Program-made: the position numbers and the translations under genes | Notes under the pieces: model-generated | What the model was told of the DNA's origin: nothing | Database searches by the model: none | What the model saw: the letters and a program-made list of their open reading frames with translations, nothing else | Source of the DNA: Sanderia malayensis | Lineage: Eukaryota; Cnidaria; Scyphozoa; Semaeostomeae; Pelagiidae | DNA: 64,000 nucleotides | Direction of reading: 5' to 3' | Assembly (NCBI GenBank): GCA_013076295.1 | Contig: RQOL01000729.1 | Span: 1,054,001-1,118,000, forward strand | In this document: in pieces, positions 12,443 through 26,800 of the stretch | How positions within the stretch are numbered: position 1 is the stretch's first letter | How the letters are laid out: each line of letters starts with the position of its first letter

Positions 12443-15400
12443 ATGTTGGACTTTCATATCAAGATGGATATTCAGAGCTCTTCAACTGAAACCAGCGTGC
12501 TTTATCCAGTGTTCAAGGAAGACGAAAGCTTGGATAAGCCAATGAATGCTGGCACATTATGTGCTGGAAAGAATAACTTCGTTCAAGTCTACGGCTGTCA
12601 GTTTAAGGGGCCAAATAGAAGACTGCCTTTAGTGTCTTCAAGTTGGTGCGAGTTATCTGACGGCATATCAAGGCGGGATGACATGAATAAACTTCGCTGC
12701 ACGAATTCAGGTGATACTCGTAGCGACCCAAATCACGCTTTTCTCGACAATTCTAGGCCAGTAGAAGACCTGGAAGCTACAACAACAGAAAATAGGTAAT
12801 GTGTAAATACGACACACATTTTATTATGTCAGTCATTTCCTGAAACAATCGTACATGTAGTTACATTGTTGTATCATGGGTGGTGTGAGCAATATATAGT
12901 TTGATAATTGTTCTGCATGGTGTATGAAGGGAACGCGTTTTCTTTGATTTGGCTGGTTTCAGTTTGGTTTATACAGATCAGTTCGGATGTGCGACAAAAC
13001 AAAGCAACACCAGTTGTATTATATGTGGTGCATTGGAAGTATAGCGTGCTGGCTTTATCTATTTCTTGTGTTTTGAATAAAACATTCCTCGCTGTAATTT
13101 TTCACACGTGAACAAAAACATGTACTTTTTGTTCTGAACAGTTCTGAGCAATTTTGATCAGGGTTTGGGAATTTCGCGAAAATCTTTTCAAATTCTATGA
13201 AATTTTGCTGCAGAAGTCAATTTGTTCTGCATTGGTGTCTCAAGTCCGAAACTGATGATTCTAACCGATGGTTGTTCGGAGCGTCTTAATGTTGACATTT
13301 GCTTACGCTTAGACCCAAGTAACGTTTGAAAATGAAGGTCTTTGTAACACCCCCTCCCCTAATTGCCGACTAAGGATAAATTGCACTTTTGTGGACCTTT
13401 CGAGGCGGAGTGAATCTCAAGTCATAAAATTGAGGATATTTATTATTTTGAAAACATCCGCTCATCCAGATTCATGCCCGCTTATCGGAAAGTCCTTTCG
13501 AAAATCTATTTAATTTTCCAGTGCAAACTTGTTGTCGGAGCGCTGCAGTATACCGTGTCAATTTATGTGTGATCTAATCTTCATAACCGCAGAAAGAAAT
13601 GAGAAGGCATGTACTCGGTATAAAGCAGGTTCTCTCTAACTTTTTTATTCGAGTGTAATTTTCTTGGTCGTAAAAATCTGACTTTGAAACGCACACAACT
13701 TGCCACACTGCGATATTTCCAGGGAAAATATGAGCATGTGTTGTGTTCCGCTGCCTGCTATCTTTCTCTTGTTGTCGAGAAAACAGGTGCTATATGTCTA
13801 AATATAATTAGTCCAAGTTATTCAGATTTCTAATTTGTTCAGACAAATACAACCGCGAGAGTTTGTTATTTCAAGTATTCATTTGTATTTAAAAGTTGTC
13901 TATATCTGTATCTCCACCAACAGTGCCTATATATTTTATTTGTGCGCCCAAATTAACCCTATCACAAACCTCACTTTTCACTAACTAAATTTGATATATG
14001 GTCGTTTTTATCTTGATTTATTTCAAGTTTTCTGTTGGTGCAGCCCCCAGCTTTTGTTTTTTTACGTAAAATTTGTACGGTCTTAATGTTTGAAACCAAA
14101 ACAAACATTGTCTTTTAAGTTTTTCATCTTTCTAACCTGAATTCAACATGTGAGCAACGAATTTGCGGAAATGCCTACATGCGAGGGCTAAAAGTGAAAT
14201 AAAGATTTTCAAATTTTATGGTTGCGTTTCGTTTCAAGAATATCAAGACTTATTTTCAGACAGCAGTTTCTTTCATCACTTTCGGCAACGTCTTTTATTT
14301 ATAAGAAACTTGGATCAGCAGTTAGCACAAAACATTTTCTTAATCTGGCATGAAAATTTTGGCGTTTTAGTTACCACAGGTTTCTTGCTAGGTTTCTTAT
14401 TTCTGGAACCTAAAATCACATTAATGTTGTGGAGCAGAACATTTTTGAATAAATATGAACCCAGGTTGTCACGAAAACAGCCCACACAGATTAAAATCAA
14501 CTGTTAAATCTTTTCGAAACAAAAGTTGAGGAAGTTCTTGATGTTCACTGATGCCATACCGTACACAAACTAAAGTCAATGACCACTTTTTATAGGAATG
14601 GAAATTTTACAGCTTTTTAATTATTCTTTAGCCTAGTAGAGGAGAATTTCTCAAATTTTTGGCCGCCTAAGTTCTGGTTTCTTATAAACCAAGCGTGCAT
14701 TAAATAAAAGCGCCCTAAGATATATTATCCCATTTAAACTCATTATGATGACAGCAATTTTGTTGAGAAATTGAACTTTGCTCCATTTAAGTACAGAAGC
14801 TTTCCAGAAAATTTTCCCGTCTTTGAAATGTTAGACAAACTCTTAGACAAACTCTTGCAAATGCATACAGATTAGTGTAATAATATATCAATGCCAAAAC
14901 ATACCACTCTTTAACTTGTTGAATCCCTATCAATTTTATGTCCACCCATCAGCAATGTACATACAATGTCTCAGCAAAATATAAGATTAAGAAGCTATTA
15001 AGAAACTTCCAGTATCAGTTCAACGAAATTTTGACAACATTTTAGTGCTGATGAATCTTTCAAGCAAGAGTCTGTGTAATTGCTAAAGCAGAAGACATAC
15101 AGTTTTCTTTATTTTAAGATATATTCTTGAGCTTGTTTATGAAATTTGATCCAAGTTGTATAAAATGCCTTTTATCAAGTATATTTACAAGCGTCATCAG
15201 CCTAATTAGCTTAAACTTAATTAAATATTCCCATCCTTACTACTAAATTACAGATTCTTGGGTAAACAGAAGCTTTCTATTGACGTATTGCGTCCAAAAT
15301 TTTATTGTTTACGTTTTCTGCAACGATTTTTTGGTTCTCATGACTGTTTACTAACAGAAAATCTCTTCTCCGATACCACGAATTATTTTCTTTTTGGCAA

Positions 15401-18400
15401 ATGACTACAATCCATGCTTTTCTTTCTATCGCAAAAGAGATTTGGGAATATATAGGCGGACGTTTACCAGGTCATGTAAGTAGAAGTAGTATGTAGAGTA
15501 GTAGAGGTAGCATGGCTTTGAAAAGAGCAAACTAGTGAGGTTTTGTAAGCTCATAAGTGCAGCAATAATATTAAGAATACTTTGGAAGCTGTATAACCAA
15601 ACTCAGAAGGTCAAGAAGGAAGTATGGAAAACACTGCAGTTATGTGTGGAAATTTAGAAATAGAAAGTTTTTGTGCTTTGAAAAATAAGTTAGAATTTTG
15701 CAGTTTTTGGACAGACTGAGTCTGGCACAACTGCAGTATATATAAAAAGCATTATGCGATAACAACAGCTGTGCAAGCCACTCACCGCATGAATGTGTAC
15801 CCCCGTCTCTATTGAACCACTAAGTAGCCCCTTGGGCTTCGTGCCCTTGGGGCCTTTTGCCCTTGGGGTCAACGAGCGTTAGTCATTTCACGTTGCATTG
15901 TCTTCATACTGACAAAGGACCCGAACTTACCAATTGTTAAGGAGATGAATCTTGTTATGCTTAATGCTAAATTAGCGCATTGTTTTGTTTTCAATTTGAT
16001 AGAATCAAACGAACGTAGTTAAATGATATCATTGTGATGACGGTGCGGACTGCGGTCACGGAATATCCCATTGTCCTTTCCAGAACTCCCTGGCTAATCC
16101 TCGGGAAATCCCAACAAAATCCTTCAATCTCTTTCCGATCACATTCGCGCTTCTCTGACGGCGAACGAAAATCCTTCATGGCTGCCTGAAATGAAATGAG
16201 AAACAAAAATCAAACAAAAACATAAGGCAGTTCGATCTGTCAGGCCTGTTAACGGTGACTTTTCGCAGGCATCGCAGGTGATACGGCGTTTTTGTGCCCC
16301 CGCGTAGTCGGTGGTAAAGTTGGCCAACGCGCTTGTTCAACAGAATTAAGACTGCATGCTGCACCTGTAATTGACAATGAACACTGTGATTGTACATTAA
16401 TCCACAACATTTTCGAATGGTTCAATTTTCGGATAAATACACAGTCCGAAAATTTAAACATCCATAAAGGGAGCTTATTTACTTGAAAAAGGTGATTTTT
16501 CTTATCAAAAAAGGACATTTTTCTACTCGAAAATGGCACTTGTCTAAAACAAGGGCACGTGCTTCCAATGCCCCGTTTTCTACACCACTTTTCATGGGTG
16601 GGCTATGCTTTTGTGATGAGGCTAATCAGGTGGGCTATGCTTTTGTGATGACTAATGGTAGATACTTCAAGCATTGTCATTATCCTGAATAAGATTGTAT
16701 GAAACTGGATAAGATGTAATGAGCCTTTCATTGACCAGTTATTGTTTTCTTGTAGGGTTTTTTGCAATGGTGAAAGCTTGAAAGATTCGAAGACAACGAG
16801 CAGAAAAGGACTGACATGTTTACAAGTAGTTAATGGCAGTAGAGAGACAGACGTGGTGATAGAAAATGGTGAATATGAACCTGCTAATTGTCAGTGCAAC
16901 AATAGAACTTCTTCGAGTAGCCCTCCGCACTGTGATGCTTTACATAGAGATTGGTTTAAATCGCGGGAACGATGTCAGAATGGATGTTCAAAGGATGATA
17001 AAAAGATGTTAGATTCTTGTAAATGTACAGCTCGCCAAGAGGTGGCTTTGATAGCCAGTGGCTCGACACGGAATTATATGAAAACATTTTCCTCGGATAG
17101 CAGTGCTAGTAATAACGCTACCGAAGAACGCAGGAATGATAGCACTACTAGTAATAACACTACCGAAGAACGCAGAAATGATAGCAGGAATGATGTCACT
17201 ACTGTTGATGTAAACACATTTGATATCGTTGCGGAGAAGCAGGTGGATGGATGTGGAGGAGAAGAAGAGGCAACCGATAATTGCGGTTGCTGTTGTAAGT
17301 GGATAAACTGTAACGAACGGTTGAAAACAGCCGTCGAGTTGAAAACGCATGTGAAAGATACGCACGTGAAGACGATGGCAGCTAGTGATTTGTTCTTCTG
17401 CTTTTGGCAAGGCTGTAAGGTTTACAACAAACCGAGCAGCTCGTACAACTGGCTTGTAAAACACGTGAACACCCACGTGGGTATTCGACCGTTTCAATGC
17501 ATCATTGAGCCCTGTGATCAGTCGTTCGCTTCCCAGGCTGCCCTCTCTCGACACGTGCAGTCTCATTTCAACGAACGATCCAAGTATTACAAGAAAGCGA
17601 AGGGAGCTGCATTGACGGAATACACCTGCAATGGTAGTAATGGCAGTAGTAGACGAACGGGTGGGAGGAATAGATCTCTTCTTCATGACGAGGCTGATAT
17701 ATGCGGAGGCGAGTCAAGCATGAGACGAGATGTGTTGTCTCAGAAGTTCAAAATGCCAATGAAACGAAGGAGAACTGTTACACGTAGTAAGTGATGCATT
17801 TTGTTGTTGTTGTTGTTATTGTTGATGTTTATTAAAGCCTTGTACAGTAATATCTGCAGTCAGCAAATAAGGCAAATCTCCTTAACTGGAACTTTTTGAA
17901 ATTCGAACATTTTCATGTTTTCCCGGGATGTACAAATTAGACAGAGTTGACTGCACATGACTTTAGTACACAGGGTCTCGAGAAGTAATGTTATCTATTA
18001 TCTCGAGTAACTTCGACAGAATCTACAGAACATCTTACCGTTCTTTTCTATATTAAGAGATTATATATAATTAATAAATACAAATAATTATGTCGAGATT
18101 GCATTGTTTGTAAATTTATTTGCTTTTGATCTAACAGAGAAAGACGAAGATGGGTTTGACAGGCGTGCAATGGCGTATATCAAGAATAAGTTACTTCTGA
18201 TTGAAAGCAAAGCTACATGTAGTAAGCCCGTTGCGTACGGAGTCCATAACATGACCAATGGGCATTGTAGACAGGTATGTGCCTAGTCTCTTTATTTGCC
18301 GTATTATTCCATTCCTTGAAGGCTATCTGTAAAAAGGGGAACGGGGAATCAGGGAACGGGAATAGGAAAAGGGGGAGTTTGACGTTACACGAGCCACTCC

Positions 18401-19059
18401 TTGAAGCCCTCGCTCGCCACTAACTATCTTCACAACTTAGTGGCGAGCTTTCATTGACGCAGCTGTCATAAGCCTTCGGAACTATCTACAGTTGTCAAGT
18501 GAACATTTGATATCGATCTTGCTTCTTACTGCCTATGCTTTTTGCTTAATGCTGGCCATATAGCTGGATATTCCAAGTTACAAAAAAGTGAAAGAGTCAT
18601 TTTGAGTTCGATTAGTGTTCTCATGTATATTTGCTTGTTTTTATCTAGATCCTGGGCAAACGGATTTTGGAATCGGGTGATGTGGAATATCTCGTACCTT
18701 TCGTAGAAAACAGTGTGAGAAAAAGGTATCAAAGTTGAATCATTTATTGACTTGAAATTGCCTACTCTGTGGTTAATCTGTTTGAAGGAGGTGAAAGCAT
18801 ATTTGGCATACTGTTGAATCCTTTTAAGTCGTGGTTACCCCGGATAACTTGGACTTTCCTAAAATTTTCTATTTCTATTGCATTTCAAATCTTTACCAAA
18901 ATACTCGCTTGACTCAGAAATTTGTTAAGTCGGACCAATTGATTTAACTTTGGTTCTCATGTTTCTTCTAGGAAGACCAAATGGATAGCAAAGCATAGTT
19001 TTTCAAGTGATAATGACATTGGAAGGAATGACAGGGCAGACCACATGAAAGATAGCTGA
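12443..19059 (+). CDS. AEBP2: AEBP2/jing-like C2H2 zinc-finger protein, 5 exons
   Basis: Exons 12443-12795, 16756-17786, 18138-18274, 18649-18725 and 18972-19059 join in frame to 561 residues. Three C2H2 fingers: C298/C303/H316/H321, C333/C338/H354/H358 and C366/C371/H384/H388. The block NKPSSSYNWLVKHVNTHVG and then SFASQAALSRHV is diagnostic of AEBP2/jing, a DNA-binding accessory subunit of the histone H3K27 methyltransferase complex PRC2. After the fingers come a basic KRRRTVTRSKK stretch and, in exons 3-5, a poorly conserved counterpart of the AEBP2 C-terminal region. The N-terminal 280 residues are Cys/Ser/Asn-rich and not recognised, with a 14-residue repeat. ATG at 12464 is an alternative start. 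Intron 1 is 3.96 kb. The exact end of the protein is less certain than the finger region. Confidence 0.85.
12796..16755 (+). other. Large intron 1 of the AEBP2-like gene
   Basis: Holds no supported gene. A small G/C-rich palindromic stretch (CCCCTTGGGCTTCGTGCCCTTGGGG) is at 15829-15870, and a 21-base direct duplication (TGGGCTATGCTTTTGTGATGA) sits near 16599 and 16631. The rest is A/T-rich without visible repeat structure. Confidence 0.5.
17095..17180 (+). repeat. Coding 42-base tandem repeat in AEBP2-like exon 2
   Basis: Two copies of a 14-residue unit, DSSASNNATEERRN and DSTTSNNTTEERRN, followed by a partial third (DSR). The low-complexity S/N/T/E segment lies before the zinc fingers. Confidence 0.85.
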
Positions 19060-20897
19060 TTAATGCCCGATCCTTTAGATCATCGTCAAGACTAGTCGTT
19101 CAAAAACACGAAAGCACTAGCTGCAGACATAGCAGAAAAATCATGCGAAAGATGTGAGTTTGACCTTGTATTTTTCACACCTGAATCACACGTCGAATGT
19201 CTGTGGATGTCATGACTACATGGTGGCCGTGCGCCTGGCTTGCTGCAAGCACTGCATGGCATAAAAATACCAAACAGAAATGTTCCAGATTGTATTGTTA
19301 CACGCGGTTTCTCGTGTGAACAGAAAACAGCTAATAAAATTATTCACAACAATTTACATGCTTCATTCAGGCTCTTTTTAGTATCCAGTCTCTTTTTAAC
19401 CAGGAAGACATGCATTTTTACTAACTAGACCTTGCACAAATTGCAGCTGTATTACATAGTAGAGGTATTAATACTGTCTTGTGTGGTATTGCAATACCTG
19501 AAAGAATGATCGTATGAACAAGTATTTATCCTATCTGAAAAGTATTTTTCGTGCTTTTTAAGATGTTATCATAGTACTTCACAACCAATTTATATACCTT
19601 AAAGGTACATTCAATGCACTTCAGGTATTTGTTGTACGTGATACCTGAGCAAGCTATTGTAATGCCTAAAAAGCTACAGGAAAAATCAATTTTACATAAG
19701 CTAATTCTTTTTAAACCTACACAATTTTGTACATATAGTCTGCACACTAATTCTAATGTTGCGTTTATATGCAATCTGATGTTTATAAGTTTTCCCTTCG
19801 ATCGTTAAGGTATATTGTGTATTATTAATACTAAACTGTGTATTACTATGTTGTCGATCGATTGAGATTTTGAGACTTGAAATAACTCTTCAAGTAATGT
19901 ATTATTGTTAGCTGGAAATGTGTTTGGAAGGGTGAAGTTTTATGTTGACTTTGTCATTGCAAGATGTTGCAAACTTGTAGCAGCTAAACACTTATAACAG
20001 TTACGCACTTATACAGTTGCGCGCTTATAACAGTTGCATGGTTAAACGTGCACTACTTTGCAATGGATACCATTCACTTCCATGCAATCTATGGCCTGGA
20101 TGCTCAGGCAGAACGTAGCTATATGCATTAACATGATTAATACATACATTTGTAACCTTGGTATTAGGCTTAGAGCAGACTTTATTGATTAGGGCAATAT
20201 GTGAGGTAGCACAAGCCTGATAGAGCAGGTTTTTTTTACTGGTTATCTTATGATCGGGCAATGAACCATAGCCGGTTGTAAGCAAACGTTGAAAAGTCGT
20301 ACCAAAGTTAATGGCTGCCTTCCCAAGTCAATTTAAGTACAAGTGAAAATACGTATTTGGTTTTACTGAGGTTTTTTTAGGCTGTTATATATATGCTCTG
20401 GTACATGCACTGAATTTTTCCGATTTTCGTGTGCCGGAAAATTCCTCCGCGAAAAACATTTTCACGCATGAGTTGTTCCGCAGAATAACATAGAAATCAT
20501 TGCATTTATCTTACATCGCCTGGCTAATGGAATTGATGCAGACTGTCTCAAGTGATTCTCAAAGCGTCTAAAAGTCGGAACCACACTTGAAGATTCATTT
20601 GTGCACCACAGACTGGTCTGGGCTTATTAAGCGGATAAGGTTGAGAATAAAGAAACTTTTCACAAGCTTTTCAAACGGTTTTAAGGTACCTAAGCGTATT
20701 TCTACAAATCAAAACTTTACAATTTAACCCACATTGGAAGTAATAATTTCGTCTATTTCTCCATTCTGCTATTAGTATTCATCATATTCCTATCATACAT
20801 CGAGATATTTACAAGACATTTTTCATATTTTTCAGATGCTATAATGTTGATTGGAAAAGGAACCGAATTGGTAGCTCAATGTCGTAGATGCTGAAAA
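19060..20897. other. Intergenic between AEBP2-like and LamG genes
   Basis: Contains the AEBP2-like 3' region, with AATAAA at 19333-19338, and then A/T-rich DNA. No gene is supported. Confidence 0.5.
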
Positions 20898-23800
20898 ATG
20901 CGCGTGCCATATATACTCGTTTACTTCATTGCTCTTATTATCGGCTTCATCCAGCCGTCGATAGCTGCAGATCGACTACTGAAAGGTATGAATTCTATGA
21001 CATCTCTGTACTATTCAAGAAGACTCTTATAGTTTTACAGCAACTGTATATCCCTCAAGAATTGAGGAGATGAGACACTAGAAGGCCAGACTGGTATTCG
21101 CTTGTAGCTACCCTTAAATCGTCAAGAAATTTTCGCTTTTTGGGCAAATATGAAAAATAATCAACTGTTTGCAACATTAATGCACGTCGCACCATCAAAG
21201 AGTATTGCAATAGCACCCCCGTCTACACAGACCCGTTTACGCATAATAATCAATGAGAATTTGAGATCCGCCGGGGGAGACTATAATCAACTTGTCAATC
21301 ATATCCCCAGATGATCGAGACTGCGTGCTGTACATTGGCTTCGACAGATACCGCGCCGAATATCTCCTTGACGACTCCCCGTACAACAATAAAGCCATGC
21401 TTCAAGATGGCGCAATTATATCGAAAAAAGATGGCAGCTGTGGAGTTTGTGCTCAAATGCTCGGCGGGAGAATCAGCATAGATGGCAAGAACTTCAAAGG
21501 TAGGTATCCTGATATATTGCTGCATTATACTCCATGTATTATGGCATTTCTAATGGTATGCAATGGTGTTGCAGCACACAGTGGTGTACAGCCGTGTTAC
21601 GTTGTTTCGTTGTTTCGTGCAGGTCGACCTTCAACACAGATTACAGTAGCATTGATGGTAAACCTCGTAAACGCAGCAGGAACACACAAGCTATTTGAAA
21701 CAGTCGGAGATCACTCCAAACATTCATTAGGTACGTTTCTGTTTATATTTCTACTCGCTCCCCCCTTTTCTTAAGCGCTCCTCTTCTATAAGCATAGAGA
21801 TAGGATAATAAGATATATCATATTATATCTCTATGTCAGTAAGTAATCTATGTAACTTAATAATCGCCCATGCGTTTATTTGAATTGTTACGATATGTCA
21901 TTTGTAGAACACACGTAAACCTGAGTGGCGTAAGGGATGTATCACTTATGATTCGTGTTGGTCATAACAGTTGTCTCGTTTCGATCTTAGGTCAGTACCA
22001 TTTGGAGGTTGTCGAAGGTAAACTACGCTGGTTTCATCGAAACGAAAACGGCGATACGATCTTTTCTGCCATCACTGATCGAGAGATCCTGCAGCCTGAT
22101 ACTTGGTTGGAAATTGTTGCCATGTACGATATGGCTAAAGGACGGGCTGTCATTTATGTCGATGGACAAGTCGTGAAAGAAGAACTGTCAGATCCAATGC
22201 GATTGTCACAGGATTGGGGCGCCTTCGCAGGTCTGCAACTGTTTCTTTCTTTGTGGTATCTACTATATTGCCTTCGCAGGTCTTCAGCTATATCTTCCTA
22301 TTGTATCTTGGTATTTTTCTACTCTCGTTTCTTCCGTGTCTTGTTCTTTTATACCCCGGCTCCTTTGCACTCCTCTACGTTCATGCACGTACACCATATC
22401 TCCTTTGTTCTTTTGTTTACTAGATATGCCTAAAGGTGGGACATAGAGCATATCTATGTCGAGCTGCATTGAAATATCTATTGCCATTTCAATTCCTTTG
22501 TATCCTTCCTCATTTGTACCTATTCGTATGTACCTTGAGGCTAACGTATCTTCCTTGTTTTGTTTCTTTTGGCCTTGGTTTTATTCGGCTCCAATGCCAT
22601 CCTTAAAGAGATGCTCTGTTATTTCATGAAATAGAAATCAAATTACAACGAATGAATTCTTTTTATCTTGCCAGGTATCGGTGGACAGAAGGATGCAGAG
22701 CTGCGTGGCTATGTCGACGAGTTCTACATATTCAACAGGACACTGGAGGAGAGTGAGATCAAACAACTGCATGATAAATGCAAAGGCCCCCTTGCTGCAA
22801 ACGTCCTGCATCTTGATTTTATGAACACCACCAGCAACATGACTAAAGATACGTCTTTTCAAGGCAACAATGGCTATTTTGTTGGGACTGTTGTATCAGG
22901 TATGTTGTGTTGGAGCTGTCGTATCAGGTATATGTTTTGTTGGGCTGTCGTATCAGGTATATGTTTTGTTGGGCTGTCGTATCAGGTATGTTTTGTTGAG
23001 ACTGTTGTAGCAGGTATGTTGTGTTGGGACTGTCGTAGCAGATATGTTTTGTTGAGACTGTTGTAGCCGGTATGTTGTGTTGGGACTGTCGTATCAGATA
23101 TGTTTTGTTGGGACTGTTGTATCAGGTATGTTGCGTTGGGGCTGTTGTATCAGGTATGTTTTGCATAAGAAAGAATAAGAAAGAATGTGGAATGTAACCC
23201 AGTATTGCCTTGGAATTGCAGGACTCAATGGAACGTGTGATTACGGCGTGAAAGTCGCCGACGGCGGTAGCAGTGAAGTCAATGTGGATGGCTCATCATT
23301 CAGGAACAAGCCAACAGATGCCGTTACTATTGTTTTGTGGATAAAACTCGATGACAATACAGGCAATCACCAATTGTTTCAAACAATAGGAGGCCATTCT
23401 ATGCACACGAGGAAACAATACGATTTAAGGGTGAATGATGGTGCACTGTATTGGATTCATCACAATGAATACAATCAAGAGATCTTCAATGTTAAGACAG
23501 TGCCAATCGTCGTAAAAGGTGATTCTCGTTATTTCCTTCTCTCTTTGCGAAATTGGAACTCTGTAAAGTTATTCAATGAGCACTTTTAGAAATGCATCGT
23601 TTTTTGACATGGAAAACAAAATTGACCTTCTACACCAGTGGTTTTCTACACCAACGAACTAATCTCAAATTATTGCAAAAGCTCATCTATTCCAAGCGAC
23701 ATCCAGATGACTTGGCTCAGCGAGCAACGTCTTTGTCTCAAATTAACCCCACGTGTATATGCTTGCTTGTTATTTAAATGAATCAACAACGCAAATTATC

Positions 23801-26800
23801 TTGTTCTCCACAGATTCTTGGACGAATATTGCAGTGAGCTATGACTCGGACAAAGAGGTCGCCATTGTCTACGTGGACGGTGAGATCAAAGAGGGGTCGA
23901 ACGGTGCCGGCGCGTTGTCAGTGGACTGGGACGGAGATGCCTCGTTTGGAAAACACAACTCATCAGCAGGCTCCTATGATTGGCTCGATGAAATATACAT
24001 GTTTGATAGAGAGCTGACTCCACTGGAGATCCGAACTTTGTTCATGAAATGCAGCTACATCTTGAACTATGGTAAGCTCCTCTAGTCTAATATACTAGAA
24101 TTCTGCAATGAATTTTGGCAATTCTATTACAACACGCGTTTATAACTCGAATCTGAGTTGAATCGGGTGCAGAGGCTTGAGTTAACAACTGCTTGAGTTA
24201 CAATAAAACTTTGCATATAAGAACCAATGGATTAAGAGCTTCAAGTATGATGTTATTGCTCAAAACAACAGAAGAAACAATAGCTTCACAATAGGCGGGA
24301 TTAAAAACGTGAAGGTTCTTATAGCAGGTGTTTACCGTGCCTTGAAGGCTTGCGTTATTGGAGGCTTGATGTAATGAAAATCTTTGTCAATTGCTCTTCA
24401 GAATCTGGCTATAAACCGCAGATTATTTACTTGAATTTTGATCGCATCACTGGTGAAAAAGTCTACGACGACTCTGGCTATGGAAATGATGGCAAACTGA
24501 TCAATTTCAGCCAGTTAGCAAGAGACGCTGGCAAGTGTGGACACGGCATTCGTTTTCAAGGAGGTATTCATATTCATTATCTTAATGAGTTTATTATTAC
24601 TAACCAGCATCCTTTGCAATCACCAACCCAACTCTGTTACTTCAATGGACTTTAGATAACAATAACATGTTATTTAAAGTCCAGTTAAATAACAAAAACT
24701 TTGTTTCTATTCAGAATAATCTCAATTTCCATGCTGGGCTTCTAGGCTATTCGTAGGTTTTAATAATATTCACTGTGACAACTTCAGTAATTGATTTCAG
24801 GGAACATCTTACTGGATGGTGATCAGCTTGTGAACAAGCCCCTCACAGGAATAACAATAGCAGTTTGGGTCTACGTGGACTCGAACGAAGGCCAGCAGGA
24901 GCTCTTTCAAACTGTCGACCCGAATTCGGACGAGAACAGACACGGACAGTTTTATTTAGAACTGAGTGATGGACGTGTCCGCTGGTTCCATCGCAATGCC
25001 AAAGGAGAGGTATGCCATTATTGCATTGCAGATAAAATTTGTTTCAGGAAGACCAGGACATCTTTAACAGTGTACCTACTGGTGAAAGGTCACCAGTAGG
25101 CCCAATTCCCTCTCCAGCACCAAAATCACAGAGTTTCCCCAGTAGTTTGTGGAGGACATCTGAATTTATCAAAGGATTCTACCTGAAGTTTGTAGAAGGC
25201 AGAATCTTCAATTCTCATCTTTTTATTCTCATTCAGACTATTTTCAGTGTTGAGACTCATGGACCTGTTGTTTTCCCCGAAACCTGGACACACATAGCAG
25301 GAACATACGACAGTGAAAAGAAAAAGGCTATTGTATTTATCAACGGCGTAGTCTCCAATGAAGAAGGTGGATCTGGACTATTGTCTCAGGTAATATCTCA
25401 ATAATTCGTATTTTGTATATCGGCCAGACTTGAGCATTATCTAAAAGATACAATTTCATAAAATGATAGGTATAACACTCACAAGCCATCCATATCCACA
25501 TTAAATGGAGCTTGCTTATCACATTGAGACTACTTTCAATCCTCCAGAATAATGGTTTGTATACCAGAAAGTACTCTTACCCGGGCACTTTATGCTATGT
25601 TAATTCATTTGTTTTTTCTTTTCTTAGGACTGGAAAGGACGTGTCAGCATCGGCAGGTTCTATGATTTGGACGACAGTGGCAAATGGATCGAAGGCAGGC
25701 CATTTTACGGCATTTTAGACGAATTTTACATGTACAACAAGGCACTATCTGGCGTACACATCAGCAAGCTGAGTCAGATATGCGATTTTCGTCGCATCGT
25801 ACTCTTTCTCGGTTTTACAAGAATTGTCGGTCCAAAGATCTTTGATCAATCCGGCCTATCAAACGATGCCGCATTCAGGAACAATACGGACCTCTGCGAT
25901 GGCGTCTGTGGACAAGGTGTCAATTTTACGAGTCAAGGATACGTCGAGTTGAATGGAAGCACATTCAGACAAAAGCCCCTCACTGCAATATCCATATCTA
26001 CATGGTTACGGCTCAACACAAACAGGTATGCATTCCTCTTGTTTCTAAGCCCCTTGGTTCTATATTCCTCCTATCTTTAAGTTCTTATTGTCTCCGGACT
26101 CTAAGTTCCCGGTTCTATTTGCTTTGTTTAAGCTCCCTAATTCCGTTTTTGCGGCGACTCAATCCTTTACAGTTACCACCAAGCTGTTTAGCTTTATCAT
26201 TTTGTTTTCTGGAGCCAGGGATATCTCAACGCTCAACTATATACGAGCGTAGTTGTCCCAAAGTTCTGGCACATCTACGACTTTGCAAATGTTGCACGCA
26301 TCTTTCACTCTCTTCCTTCCCCGAACAGTTTTCTCCAGAGAAAGGCATATAGGAAGTCGATAAAATTCCATTTTTATGGTAACCACAAGGGCCTTATTGA
26401 GAAAACAGCATTCTTTTAGGGGAGTGGGCCCGTGGAAAAAGAAATCTACAGGTTGTCCCAAAAACTTTTGTCTACTATTAAAAAAGCCAGGAGGGACTCA
26501 CACATGGTAAAGTAGCTGCTTTGTCCTAGGGGTATTCACGAGTTGTTCAATACCATCGGAAGTCGTTCCATGCATACACACGACCAATTTCACTTCCAAA
26601 TAAGCGATGGGACCATTGTATGGTCGCACAAAAATGAGAACGAAAAGGAAATCTTCACACTCACCACTTTAGCCATTGTCAAACCAAGACAATGGGTCAA
26701 CCTCATCGCAACATACGATGCACAAGAATTGAAAGCAAAAATATACCTCAACGGACAGCTCGTTAAAGAAGCACCCGGATCCGGGTATCTATCTCAGGAC

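Noticed and set aside
17009..17686. 225-codon minus-strand frame opposite AEBP2-like exon 2
   Set aside because: Shadow; the plus strand carries three C2H2 fingers.
17843..17954. Possible further TIR element (CAGTAATATCTGCAGTCAGC ... GAGTTGACTGCA)
   Set aside because: Terminal match is too short and imperfect to call with confidence.
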